Shown here piece after piece: positions 33,745-44,110 of a stretch of DNA of 64,000 nucleotides. The position numbers were made by a program, and so were the translations under genes. Position 1 is the first letter of the stretch. Each line of letters begins with the position of its first letter. The stretch lies in contig JAYMGJ010000196.1 of the NCBI GenBank assembly GCA_037178675.1, forward strand, positions 1 through 64,000. Reading direction: 5' to 3'. The stretch comes from Scleroderma bovista. Taxonomy: Eukaryota > Basidiomycota > Agaricomycetes > Boletales > Sclerodermataceae. The notes below the pieces were generated by a model, which saw nothing but the letters and a program-made list of their open reading frames with translations, was not told where the DNA came from and did no database searches.

Positions 33745-35845
33745 TGTGAGTCAAAGTGTGGATTTGGGTCGGAGTAATAACCCAAACACAACACCAACAA
33801 AGGACTACGAAAAAGTGCGAGTGGTGGTTTACCTCCGCGGTGTCCAGAGAGGATGTGCTGAGGAGGGGGGAAGGGGATCTACACCAACAGGGTGATGCAG
33901 ACGATGATGCAGGATACTCCTGGGGTACAGGAGTAATAGAAGACGAAGGGGATAGGGGTCTGGACTCTTCCTAAAGCCTAGGAAGTGTCAAAGCGGGGAT
34001 TGGGTAGACTGAGACTGAAACAGCGATACTACACCTAGAGATTGGTGCAGCAAAGGGGCAGGGATGCCTCTGATGTCCAGAGGCGAGGAAGATTGACTGG
34101 TATGAAGCCTAGACTCCGCTTGAGCCTAGTATAAAGAATAGATCTTGAATAACTTGAATAAACTTGACAATATTGAGCCTTTAGACCTTCACTGAAGCCT
34201 ACAAGACTCAAAGAGCTGAGGGGATACTGACTGAGAGAGTCTGAGAGAGGGATAATTTCGTGCAATTGGGTCCTCTTTCACTGGGCTGAGCCCAGGGGTT
34301 TAAATACATGGGGGGGCACAGCTTTAAAGTACAAAAAGAGAAGGGAGTAAGCAGAATTTGTCAAGGATTGGTAAGGGATTGGTAAGAGCTTTGTAAGGGG
34401 TTTGTAAGCGATCAGTAAGCAAGGGATAAGCAGGAATGAGTAAGCATAGGAAGCATGAATAAGCTGCTGAGTAAAGGAATGAGTAAGCTGCATGACAAGA
34501 TTGATTGGTAAGGGAGTGAGTCATCAGCTGAGTAATATACCAAAAATGCGAAAGGGATAGAGTAATACTGATGACAAGAGAGCATCAGTAAGCAAGGGAT
34601 GAGTCACTGCACAGCAGAAGGAGTCATTGATGCACAGCCTAAGAAGTTTGATGGGGGGCTGTGTACCATCAGGAATTTGATGGGACAACAATGGGGAAGA
34701 TCTGGGATTAACAGGGGGACTGATCCGAGACAAAACAGCCACAAGAAGGGTACCAGGGGTCCAGAGGTCTTTTTGGGGGGTCAGCATACACTAAGGTATA
34801 GTGCATGTGTTCTAGTGCTGCTGAAGCGCAACCATGGGCTCCCTTGACGAGCTCTCTTCTGGGAAAGAATGAGAGAGGGTTCTTCTTCCTAATAGCACTA
34901 TAAAGTGGGGGGAATAACTGTCATGGTGCTGGGGGACGTCGTCTGAAAGTAGGGAAGCGGATAGAGTATTGAATTCGACGCATCCAGGGAAGCGAGACGA
35001 ATGACAGAGGAAGATGGACATGGCAAGTATCTGGGAGGAAGGGACCATAGGCTGAGGGCTCAGGGGACACAGAGACGACCAGAGAAGACTTCTCAAGCTT
35101 GACAATAGACCTAAGATGACCAAAGTACGTCCTTGACGCAGGACTGACGAGGAGAACGCACTGACCGAGAACGAGAGGGACTGAAGGAGCAGGCTGGGAA
35201 GATATGTGCCAGGCAGTGCACGGGAACTCTGGGAGAGGCTGTCCTAAGAGCAGGACATAGTGGAGATCTGCAGCAATAGCGGAGAAATGATCCAGAGAAA
35301 ATACGGACTCCATAGTGAGCGATGAAGCGAACGTCTGGATTGCGGGGGGAATATCTCCGTGGGAAATGAACGGATTTGCGTCGGAACTTGACAGGCAGAT
35401 ACACCACGTTCTAGGCTCTCTGATGGTATAGTCACGTGCCTGATAGCTTCAGAAACGACGGAGCTATTCAAAATATCGGAATGCCGGCACTGGGCGCCTA
35501 AAAATGACATTTGGGCGCTAAAAATCATTTCTTCTCTTTCTCCTTCGTTTCTCCATCAATTCTTCGGCTTCTTTGATCGTTCTGGTATGGGAGTTGGACT
35601 GCAGACGTGTGCATTCCTTTCTCATACCACAATTGACGTTATTCCTTCAGTTTCTTCTGCTTCTTGGCGGTTCTCGTGCGATAGATGACTGTCTGCATTG
35701 GCATTCATCTCTCGCATCAGGATAGTTGTCTTGTGCGATAGATGGCTACGATGAGGGTCCGTCGTGCTTATCCTTTGCATAAGGATCATTTGATATAGGC
35801 GTTATCTTCCATGTTCACTGTACCAAACCTGTTTGGTGCGTGACA
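33745..35845 (-). repeat. LTR-like dispersed repeat, copy C
   Basis: Minus-strand copy of the repeat at 8709, very similar to copy B from about 34110 to 35690. On the plus strand it starts TGTGAGTCAAAG and ends GGTGCGTGACA. Its flanks are TCCGC (33740-33744) and TCCAC (35846-35850), a five-base duplication with one G/A difference. TATTTAAA lies at about 34301 on the minus strand. It separates gypsy pol from the extra ORF at 32458. Confidence 0.8.
34921..35313 (-). CDS. Conserved orphan ORF inside LTR-like repeat, copy C
   Basis: Longest version of the shared ORF, 130 codons from MESVFSLDHFSAIAADLHYV to RRRPPAP; the frame is open further upstream (ISHGDIPPAIQTFASSLT). Cores: LLLGQPLPEFPCTAW, SQPAPSVPLVLGQCVLLVSP, RTYFGHLRSIVKLE, VVSVSPEPSAYGPFLPD. 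Function unknown. Confidence 0.4.
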   Translation of the reverse strand: MESVFSLDHFSAIAADLHYVLLLGQPLPEFPCTAWHISSQPAPSVPLVLGQCVLLVSPASRTYFGHLRSIVKLEKSSLVVSVSPEPSAYGPFLPDTCHVHLPLSFVSLPWMRRIQYSIRFPTFRRRPPAP

Positions 35846-35988
35846 TCCACAGGCGACATGAAATGCAATCGTCCCCGATTGCGAACAAGGAGGGTGGGAC
35901 AACAAAAAGAGCTGGGAAGACTGGCATGGGGGAGCATAGACGAGGAAGCATAGGGGGCATATGACATAGCATGAGGGCATATTGGGCA

Positions 35989-38900
35989 TCATGATGAGTC
36001 GTCAGAGTCATAATCTTTTTCTCCATTTTCATCGGTGTTTTCATCATCACTTTCATCACCGTTAGGGAGAATAGAGTCGGGCAAAGGAGTGTGTCGGGAA
36101 TAATAAGGGATAAGGCGGAATGCAGCTATGCCTCGAGCTGAAACAGTTCCATCCATTTCCTTCAGGACGTATGAGCCACCTTGAGTGCGACGAACAACTT
36201 CAAAGGGGCCAAGGTAACGTGGCTTTGATTTACGATCTAATTCTTTCTCCACTTGGCTGTTGCGAACCAGGACAAGGTCTCCAGGCTGGTAGGAGGACTT
36301 GAATAGACGTCTGGTATATCTCTTCTCAAATTGGGCTTTGGAACGGAGGCGGGTCTTCTGTAGAGTAGTAAATGCATCATGGAAATTGTCTGGTCTTTTC
36401 TCCAATTGTCTGATGCGCAGGGAAAGAAGCTCCTCTGAGGTCATCTCAGAGTAGAAGCCTTCAACAAGATAGGTAGCCTCAAAGAGATCAAATGGGAGGA
36501 CGGGATCGAGACCATGAAGGAGGTAGTAGGGGCTGAATCCAGTAGAACGACGGGTGATGACTTTGTCTGCAAAGAAAGCGTGATGGACCTTGGTGGGCCA
36601 TAGATTGAGATCGCCTTCACAGGACTTGATAATAGCTTCGCGGATAGTAAAGTGTCCACGCTCTACAACTCCATTGGCTTTGGAATTATAGGGGGAGATG
36701 CGGATTTGGGGAATAGAGTATCGCTGCATGAGTTTCTCGAATGCACCCTTGACCTCACTGCCATTGTCAGTGACGATCTGGGCAATAACTCCGTAACGGC
36801 AAATAATTTCTTCCCAGAAAAACTTGGCTAGGCTGTCTGAACTGGCATGCTTGAGAGCACGGCCTTCGGCAGCAAGGGAGAGATCATCGCGAGCAGCAAC
36901 AAGATAGCGATAGCCACGAGCTTTTGGCATGAGCATGACATCAACGTAGATCTTCATGAAGATTCGGGGAGATGGAGAGACAGTGAGGGGAATTTCAACT
37001 TTGCGAGTGCTGCGAATCTGGCATTCATGGCAAGAACGAATGTGGTGGGCAACGTCTGAGTACATCTGTGGCCAATAGAAGCGATCCCTGACAGCTTGAA
37101 ATACTCCAAATACTCCGCGGTGCCCAAGGTCTTCATGGGCTTGATTGAGAAGTTGCGCACGGAGATCAGGATCAAAGATGACTTTAGTTGGAGTACGAGG
37201 GCCTCGACGTTTGAACAGTTGGCCAGAATGAATAAAGAATTGAAGGGAGCGTCTGATGAAACGTTTACGAGCGGTGTTGGAGGGGAATGATGGGAGTTGA
37301 GTCGTTTGGAGGAAGTGGAGAATTTGTCATAGAATAACGTCTTGAGTCGTATCTTGAGACAGGAATGAAGGGAGCGTAATGGGGTCATAAGAAAGAGGGT
37401 GGGTGGCAGTACAAAACAAAAGATCTTCCAGCCATTCATCAGCGTCTTCGGCATCTCTTTCACCATCTTCTATCTCCTCTTCAGAGGGCTGACGCCTAGA
37501 GAGCGCATCAGGTCCTTGGTGACGAGCGGCTGGAACGTGAATTAGTTTAAAGTCAAATAAGAGTATACCTTCGATCCAGCGATTGATAGTAGCATTAGGT
37601 TGGAGGTCAGGATCGTTAAGCATACCCTTGATGTACTTTGCATCAACTTCAACATGGAGGTTCTTGACACCGTAAAGAAAGAGATGATAGTGACGAAGTG
37701 CACGGAATAGACCATATAACTCGAGTTTGGGCTGACTATAGCGAGATTCGCGTTCATTGATAGGAAGTGAGCCATAACGAGCAGGACGTTTGCGACCAGA
37801 CTCATCATACTGGGACAGGATGAATCCGATGGCGATATAGCTGGTGTCGACTGAGAGAATGACAGGGAGATCTGTGGAATAGTCGATGGGATGAAGGGAG
37901 GGAGCGGAAGAGACAGCGATCTTCAAGGCATCGAAAGCGTCTTGCTGGGGGGTGTCCCAAACGAAAGGAGTGTCTTTGCGGTAGAGATTGATGAGAGGAC
38001 GAGCGAGGAGGGAATAGTTGGCAATCCAAATGCGCACAGTGCCGCAGAGACCTAGAAATGAGCGCACATCCTTCGGCGTTGCAAGGGGAGGCCAATCTAA
38101 GATCTTCTTGACTTTGCCATGGTCGGGAGAGCGACCATCAGGATGGCATTCTTGGCCAAGAATCAAAACACGAGGACGGCAGAGTTGGGTCTTTGGACCA
38201 GAGAACGTTCCGCCTGCATGCGCAAAGCGATGCATAATCCGGTGCACATCTACAGCATGTTCCCAAATGAAGCGACGAATCCCTGGGTTGGCTGGCAGGG
38301 TTTCAGCGTTGCCATTGGCATCGTTATAGCGTGTTTCTGGGCCTTTGATGGGAAGATCGTCGATGAATACGTTGGCTACGTGCGGGATCTCATCCTGTAA
38401 GATGAAACTAGTACAATTCTGGAATTCGGAAGGAGAGTTGGTGTAGCCTTGTGGCATGGCGGTATGTCGTAAGAGACCAAGGGGAGTCATAAATGATGTG
38501 AGATCTCGACTATCGGGATGCAGTTGGCGGGCATCAAATCCGGAAAAGAGATCAAAGACCGTGTAACATTGCCGACCGGCGAATGGTTCGACAAAGTCAT
38601 CCAAAATAGGTGGAACTCCGGCATCTCTGATTGTAACCTTATTGAGAGGTTGCAGATCATGGACAATCCGGATCTTTCCATTCTTCTTCATAACACAGAA
38701 CCACTTGGAGCGATACGACGACTGGGCAGGTTCATAGAGTCCGGCTGCGATCTTGTCTCTAAGCAGCTGGATAACACGTTCGCGGATGCCAGGAGGGATA
38801 GGGATGTTGCGGTACTCCCATGGCTCATGGGGCAGGACCGGGATGATGTAAGGGGAGAAGTAGTCTGAGCGAAAATTGCCGCGTTCCGATTCGTCAAAGG

Positions 38901-39879
38901 CTAGCGCCGCTTCATTAAGCTTCATGACATGCGCAAAAAGTTTTTCTTCTTCTGGCCAGAGGAAGCCATCAGAGTTAAGTTTCATAGAAGCCAGGCGCTC
39001 ATTGGTAAGCTTCTTCGTGGGAATGAAGTCGGGTGGCAGGGGAGTGAGTGGAGTGAGTGAGTCGAGGGGATTTTCGGGGAATTGACGATGAACGCGGGCG
39101 TCTTCTGGATAGCGACCGGGAACCGGTTTGACTTTCCGATCCACACGTTTGTAAGCACCAAGGCACCATTGGCCTAATTCATCGTCAAGATCTTCAGAGT
39201 CAGTACAAATACAGCGCCTAAAGTACAGTAAATCACAAAAACCACTGAAAGTGAAGAAAGGCTGGGATAAATGTAAGTCAACTGGAGCGGGAGCGGGGTG
39301 GGATGAAGAACAATTTGGAACAGCAGGGGTAGGTAAAAGATCAGCATAAAATGAATCAAAATAGGATTGGGATACTTGGGAAGAGTTCGGTAGTTTTACA
39401 ACATTCCGGTCAAAGTGTGTATAAAGACCATTGGTAGTACAAAAAGAATCAAAAACATGTGGCATAGTAAGCAAAGGCGTACGTGAGGGCAAGCATAGTA
39501 GTTCAGCGAAATAAATTGACAAGATAGTTGACTTCAGCAGGGCGTAAGAGGAGTGAAGGGTCATCCTCGGGAGATGATGGAGTATTGTCATTAGAGATGA
39601 CAGCTGGGGATGGAGTAGGATGGGCATCCTGGGTAACCTGATCAACAGCAGCGACAAGAAGTTGCAGTCCAGAGATGGGGAAATCATGAGTCGATAGGAG
39701 AGTAGTCTGCTCTTCTTCTTCCAAAGTGAATACAAGGATAGGGGGAGTAGGATCGGTGGCAGGAGCAGGTACAGAGTCAGCAGAATATGATGGAGGAGGA
39801 TCATCATTACTGGATGAGACAGGGGGCTCTGGAGCTTGAGCAGTAGGTTCTTCAGCATCAGAGTTGTCCATATGAGCAT
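35989..39879 (-). pseudogene. pol: gypsy pol: reverse transcriptase, RNase H, integrase; one TGA
   Basis: One open frame from 39879 to 35989 apart from TGA at 37327-37329. The first about 125 codons overlap the gag 3' end in another frame and are a Leu-rich shadow; the real pol part starts near 39505. The RT has SKWFCVMKKNGKIRIVHDL, FDLFSGFDARQLH, MPQGYTNSPSEFQ and NVFIDDLPI (the catalytic IDD). Next come a thumb (LGLCGTVRIWIANYSLLARP) and RNase H (ILSVDTSYIAIGFILSQYD, LELYGLFRALRHY, AARHQGPDALSRR). After the TGA an HHCC-like finger (NQAHEDLGHRG..CHEC) leads to the integrase core with D in VDVMLMP, D in VTDNGSE and E in NGVVERGH. The tail has QPGDLVLVRNSQ and RYLGPFEVVRR. All catalytic residues I looked for are present, so only the TGA separates it from an intact pol. 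Production from gag would need a frameshift or separate initiation (ATG at 39463). Confidence 0.88.
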
Positions 39880-42800
39880 GCAAGTAGATCAAAAGGTTAA
39901 GCATGGAGCGTCTCTCTTCCTCACGAATCTGGGCACAGAGATAGGCAATAGCAGGGTGAAGTGGCTCAACAGCATTGTCACCGACAGCTTCAATATGCCT
40001 GGCAACAACACGGAGAGCTTCATCGAGAGTAGGAGACTGGTTGGCAGGTGCACTGGTAGGAACAGGAGGAGGAGATCCAGGAGAAGTAGGATGCGATGAC
40101 AGTGGATCAGGGACTGAAGGAGAAGATGTTCCATTGCAAGTGGGCAGTTCAGCAGGAGGCGATGAAGGGGGATCAGGAGCTTCACTGGTGGCAAGAGGGA
40201 AATCTAGATTCATAGTCAAGAAAGGGGGATGGGGATAGAATCGAGTATAGGCAGTCCCAAAATGCACAACTCTGCCAGTAGGATTGGTTATAGACTCTTC
40301 GCTGATGATGTCCATACGAGTGTGCAGGATGAGATAATCCTGGTAAGGAGTTCCAAATTCGTCAACACCTTCTTGAGCAGGGAGAGCGTAGCAGGTCTCT
40401 AGATTGAGGCCTGAGAGAGGTACCAATCGACTAGTAGTCAATAGCATTCTGTCAAGGAAGGAGTGACCCTCTTGTTCATGAATCCTAGCACAGATGCGAG
40501 CGATAACAGGGTGTTCTTCAGCAGCTGCAGTATTTCCAGGAGTCTCAATCTGTTCAATAATCCTTTGAAGAGCTTCATTTGCAGAGAAATTGGGGTCAGG
40601 AGATGGAGGATTATACTCGCGGAGCACAGAAGACATGGGGGATGAAGACTGAGAGAGTGGAGGGGATATATGAGCTGGAGAGACGTAGCACACTGGACCA
40701 GGTGGCATTATAGGAGAACCAGGAGGCGAAAACAGTATAGGAAGAGCAGTCTCAGATGAGGGGGGATTGGCATCAGGAGCATCAGGAAGGTCCAGTAAAT
40801 GATCTGAAAGAATATCCAGAGTCGCAGGATCATGGGGGGATGAATATGGAGCAGCAGATTCTTCTTCCATCTCGCTGTCTGGCTCAAGAGTAGCCATTAA
40901 TCCAGTTCCAGAGTGAGTAGCAGCATGCGCATCGACAGCACACATCTCCAATGGATGGTTGGAGTCAGCTCCAAAGATGATATAAGTTCCAGAGTCTCTT
41001 TCAACAATGCTAACCGAGTTTCCATGGGCCCAGGGGCGACCAAGGAGGAGATCGAAGCCAGAGTCATTATCAGGGGAGACAAAGAGATTGGTCCAGGTCT
41101 GAGCAGCTCCACAGAAGAGAGGGACATTCTGAATGAGACCAATGAGCTTGGAGGTACCACCATTGGCATCTCTCATGACCATAGAATGGGAGGTATCAAT
41201 AGGCATCTTGATGACGGACTTGGCAATACTGGCTTTGACGACGTTGAGAGTAGAGCCTGAATCAATGACGGCCTTCACTGGTTGGTCATTGCAGTGGAGA
41301 TTGATAGTAATGAGGGGACTAGAAGTGAGACACATATAGGCAGCAGCAGGAGGAGTTCCTTGGACGTGCTTGACAAAGGGGAGAGCCTGCCTCTTGACCC
41401 TAATAAGATCCTGGAGATGCTGGGAAACATCCTTCGACGAGCCAATAGCTTCTCCAACAGACAAAGTGAGAGGGGTAGCAAGAATGCGATCCACAATAGA
41501 CTTGGCACTGGTATTCTGGGAGAGAGGTGAAGACATCGCAGTAGCGGGCTTAGGCTTCTTCTTCTCAGACGAGTCCACATCGGGGTGCGAAGATCTGATA
41601 GGCAGAGTGTCATCTTGCATGATAGCATCATCCTTTGAGCCATCAAAGACATGAGTATGAACATCGATGGGAACTGGCATGGGAATGGGAGCAGGAGTCG
41701 ATGGGATGGGCTTAGGTGCAGGAACTGGTGTGAAAGCGGGGGCTTGATTCTCCTTTCCTTTGCCTTTACCATGAGGGGGAATAATGACACCTTCAAAGGC
41801 AGCTTTCCTTTTCTCCTTAGTAACTCTAGGAGCACGATCGACAGCAGCGACCAGAGGCTCTTCTTCTTCCAGTTCACAGATTCCAGACTCCAAGACTTCT
41901 TCTTCTTCAGCATGAGTAACAAAGCGGACAGTGCTAGCAGGTCTGGCAGCAGCGGCATGACGCTCATAGGCTTGCATGATAGTCTCATCTCGAGTCCTGG
42001 GGATATACTGGCCATTAGGGAGAGTGACACGACAAGCATCATCCCTAGCAAGTAAGCCTTTGGCAACAAGATCATTGATCTTATCGCAACCATTTACACC
42101 ATGGCCCTCAACACCACATCCATAGCAAGTAATGGGAGGGCGAGCAGGAGGACGAGGAGCAGCATCAGGACGAGTAGGAGCAGAGGTGGCAGGAGTAGAT
42201 GATTGAGAATTAAGAGCAGGAGGGGAGATGACTCTGCTGGCATCGGGGTCCAGCTTGATGGCACGATAGTAGTAAAGTGCATAGTTGGGATCGGAGAGAG
42301 TCATCTGGGACATCTTCTTGATGAGATTTTCCACCTCATCCTGCTTCTGAGCAGTGGTTCCAGCTTTATCCAATCCTTGCAAAGTGGTCCTAGCATCCAG
42401 AGGAGACAAAAGCGGACGAACAGGATCAGACCTGGGGTCAGAGCGGGGAAGGGGAATATTCTCTTTCTCTTCAACACCAAGACGTTCCAAGTACTCAGCA
42501 TCAAAGTGATCCCTACGAAGGAGTTCTTCGGCAGCCTTGCAGACATCAGAGTAGGAGTAGGGGATAGAGACATCCAAGTCAGGGTCTTTGAGGATAAGAC
42601 GAGAGTCGACTCTGAGACGGAAGGAAAGGGGTAGTCCAGCCCAGAAGTAGCGGTTGTAGTCTTCTTTGGTGATCTTTCCCTTGTTCCTTAACCATCCTCC
42701 AATACGGATAAAGTCTCTGTTATAGGCTCTGAAGTCATGGAGGGATAGGATGGGAGCACGCATTGCACCCTTGACAAAGTTCTTCAAATCTTGCTCATAA

Positions 42801-42979
42801 AATCTCTCATCGGAAAGATCAGCGTCAAAGTGCTTCAGGAGGTCGTTCTTGAGCTCATCCCAGTTGGGAACATGGAAGTGAGTCATGCCTTCGATGATCT
42901 CTTGGACTCTAGTAGAGCAGTAGCGGAGAATAGAGTCAACCTTCTCCTGATCGTCAACAACGTTGTGCAGGGCACAGAG
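39503..42979 (-). CDS. gag: gypsy gag with zinc knuckle and aspartic protease, 5'-truncated
   Basis: Open frame of about 1158 codons; the first ATG in it is at 42886, but codons upstream (ALHNVVDDQEKVDSILRYCS) look coding, so the true start is lost beyond the junction at about 42980. Gag part: MTHFHVPNWDELKNDLLKHF, FRAYNRDFIRIGGWLRNKGK, YFWAGLPLSFRLRVDSRLIL. Zinc knuckle CYGCGVEGHGVNGC (CX2CX4HX4-type with CYGC..GH..C). Protease: VKAVIDSGSTLNVV with the DSG active-site triad, and GFDLLLGRPWA downstream. After the protease a long Pro/Ser-rich acidic tail of about 350 residues follows, containing two related blocks (ALQRIIEQIETPGNTAAAEE, and ALRVVARHIEAVGDNAVEPL). This makes it longer than usual gypsy gag proteins. 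Confidence 0.85.
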   Translation of the reverse strand, partial: LCALHNVVDDQEKVDSILRYCSTRVQEIIEGMTHFHVPNWDELKNDLLKHFDADLSDERFYEQDLKNFVKGAMRAPILSLHDFRAYNRDFIRIGGWLRNKGKITKEDYNRYFWAGLPLSFRLRVDSRLILKDPDLDVSIPYSYSDVCKAAEELLRRDHFDAEYLERLGVEEKENIPLPRSDPRSDPVRPLLSPLDARTTLQGLDKAGTTAQKQDEVENLIKKMSQMTLSDPNYALYYYRAIKLDPDASRVISPPALNSQSSTPATSAPTRPDAAPRPPARPPITCYGCGVEGHGVNGCDKINDLVAKGLLARDDACRVTLPNGQYIPRTRDETIMQAYERHAAAARPASTVRFVTHAEEEEVLESGICELEEEEPLVAAVDRAPRVTKEKRKAAFEGVIIPPHGKGKGKENQAPAFTPVPAPKPIPSTPAPIPMPVPIDVHTHVFDGSKDDAIMQDDTLPIRSSHPDVDSSEKKKPKPATAMSSPLSQNTSAKSIVDRILATPLTLSVGEAIGSSKDVSQHLQDLIRVKRQALPFVKHVQGTPPAAAYMCLTSSPLITINLHCNDQPVKAVIDSGSTLNVVKASIAKSVIKMPIDTSHSMVMRDANGGTSKLIGLIQNVPLFCGAAQTWTNLFVSPDNDSGFDLLLGRPWAHGNSVSIVERDSGTYIIFGADSNHPLEMCAVDAHAATHSGTGLMATLEPDSEMEEESAAPYSSPHDPATLDILSDHLLDLPDAPDANPPSSETALPILFSPPGSPIMPPGPVCYVSPAHISPPLSQSSSPMSSVLREYNPPSPDPNFSANEALQRIIEQIETPGNTAAAEEHPVIARICARIHEQEGHSFLDRMLLTTSRLVPLSGLNLETCYALPAQEGVDEFGTPYQDYLILHTRMDIISEESITNPTGRVVHFGTAYTRFYPHPPFLTMNLDFPLATSEAPDPPSSPPAELPTCNGTSSPSVPDPLSSHPTSPGSPPPVPTSAPANQSPTLDEALRVVARHIEAVGDNAVEPLHPAIAYLCAQIREEERRSMLNLLIYLHAHMDNSDAEEPTAQAPEPPVSSSNDDPPPSYSADSVPAPATDPTPPILVFTLEEEEQTTLLSTHDFPISGLQLLVAAVDQVTQDAHPTPSPAVISNDNTPSSPEDDPSLLLRPAEVNYLVNLFR

Positions 42980-43440
42980 GCTCCCATATGTCCTGATACG
43001 CCCATGGCACCCTAACTTACTTCAATCTGCCATCGATACTGACGATGCCTCAACTCACCAATGGCTCACACAGCTGGAGCAGCCGTTCAGTGCCCTTCTA
43101 TTAAGGCAACTACCTCACAACGAATATCGGAGGGTGGCATCGTTTTGTCATATTATTGCTCGTCCCACGGATTCTGCTGGTATGTTGAAAGGCGAAGTTA
43201 ATACACTGACTATCATATAGACCTATGATGTACGCAATAGGATATGGAGTTGGTACGGAGCATTGTATCCTATCTTTGAACTATCTTGTTGATTCTATCT
43301 GCAATTCGTCAGAGGTTCCGTCACACTTGAGGTATTCCATTCGAAGGCGTCTGCAGCATTATACCTCCGGCCCCGATGCGCGTAGGGTTCGGTGCAGAAC
43401 ATCATGTGGCCAACCATAACTCGTAGAAGGTTCCGCTTGG
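42980..43440 (+). pseudogene. TPR-HET gene relic A (3' end and downstream flank)
   Basis: Matches the last about 230 bases of the intact TPR-HET gene and about 210 bases beyond its stop: compare LEQPFSALLLRQLPHNEYRR and FCHIIARPTDSAGMLKGEVN here with LEQPFSALLLIELPNNEYRR and FCHIIARPMDSAGVLKGEVN there. The rest of the gene is absent; the truncated gypsy element begins where homology ends. Confidence 0.85.
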
Positions 43441-43469
43441 TAGAAGCCGAGCAGGGTTTAAAGAAAGGC

Positions 43470-44110
43470 CCCCAAGATTGCTCAACCAGCTGGCGAATCG
43501 CCTTAGCTCCCGACTTGAGGAACTGAAGGCAGCGACGGACTTGGGTGAGCTTATCACCATCCCCCGTGTTGTATTGTACCTCCATCCACTGCGACATCGT
43601 GATTTTGTTATGTCTATTGACAAACTTCTGCTTCTTGTTCGAAAGCGGGTTCAGAGATGTGGCATGGCAGTTGACTCGGACGGATGTACCTCGCTTGGGA
43701 GTTCTTGCGAACCCCGGAATCCTGACTGCTGCATATCTTCATGACTATATTTTGACCATTCAGAAGGCACATCCTGATGCTCCTATGACCTTCTGATTTA
43801 TGTTAAGGGCCGCATTCAAAAGCTTTTCCTTCTCAAATATGCGAGCAAAATCTACGGAGTGCTCTCTCATATGCCGCCTACTCAATTTGTCGATGGCAGG
43901 CTATTCCTGCCGCCATGTACCGTCGCCGCATCGTAAGTTCATTGCTCTGAGTCGAGTGGATACCTGTACTGCAGCTCATGTCCAGGATTCAGGCGATGGC
44001 CTAGAGCCCATCGAAATCACTTTGTCGCAGGCACTAGAAAACATATCAAGGAAGGCAGTCCCATATGTCCCGATTCGCCTATCGCACTTAAATTTACTTA
44101 ACCCATTCGT
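43470..44110 (+). pseudogene. TPR-HET gene relic B (internally deleted)
   Basis: About 330 bases resemble the last TPR units of the intact gene (LNQLANRLSSRLEELKAATD, IDKLLLLVRKRVQRCGM), followed without the HET domain by sequence matching its C-terminal part (KCMH-like segment around 43800-43960, then VDTCTAAHVQDSGDGLEPIE and AVPYVPIRLSHLNLLNP). Frames are broken at several places. It shows at least three gene copies once stood in tandem. Confidence 0.8.

Larger units (their letters stand above)
35846..42984 (-). mobile_element. Ty3/gypsy LTR retrotransposon, 5'-truncated
   Basis: Minus-strand element with gag-protease (42979-39503), RT-RNase H (39505-37327) and integrase (to 35989) in the Ty3/gypsy order. 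Its 5' end, including LTR and the first part of gag, is missing: gag runs without a break into a HET-gene relic at about 42980. The 3' side is interrupted at 35846 by LTR-like copy C. No recognisable chromodomain follows the integrase; the C-terminus is acidic (DESDDENTDENGEKD). Confidence 0.9.

Noticed and set aside
1585..37329. Selenocysteine or reassigned UGA as reason for the in-frame TGA codons
   Set aside because: Intact genes here (for example DUF6532, SDR, gag) do not use TGA as sense, the affected genes are mostly mobile or fast-evolving, and Basidiomycota are not known to have selenoproteins in these families.
39506..39879. Leu-rich first 125 codons of the pol frame
   Set aside because: They overlap the gag 3' end in another frame, and their Leu/Pro/Ser composition is what the gag codons give when shifted by one.
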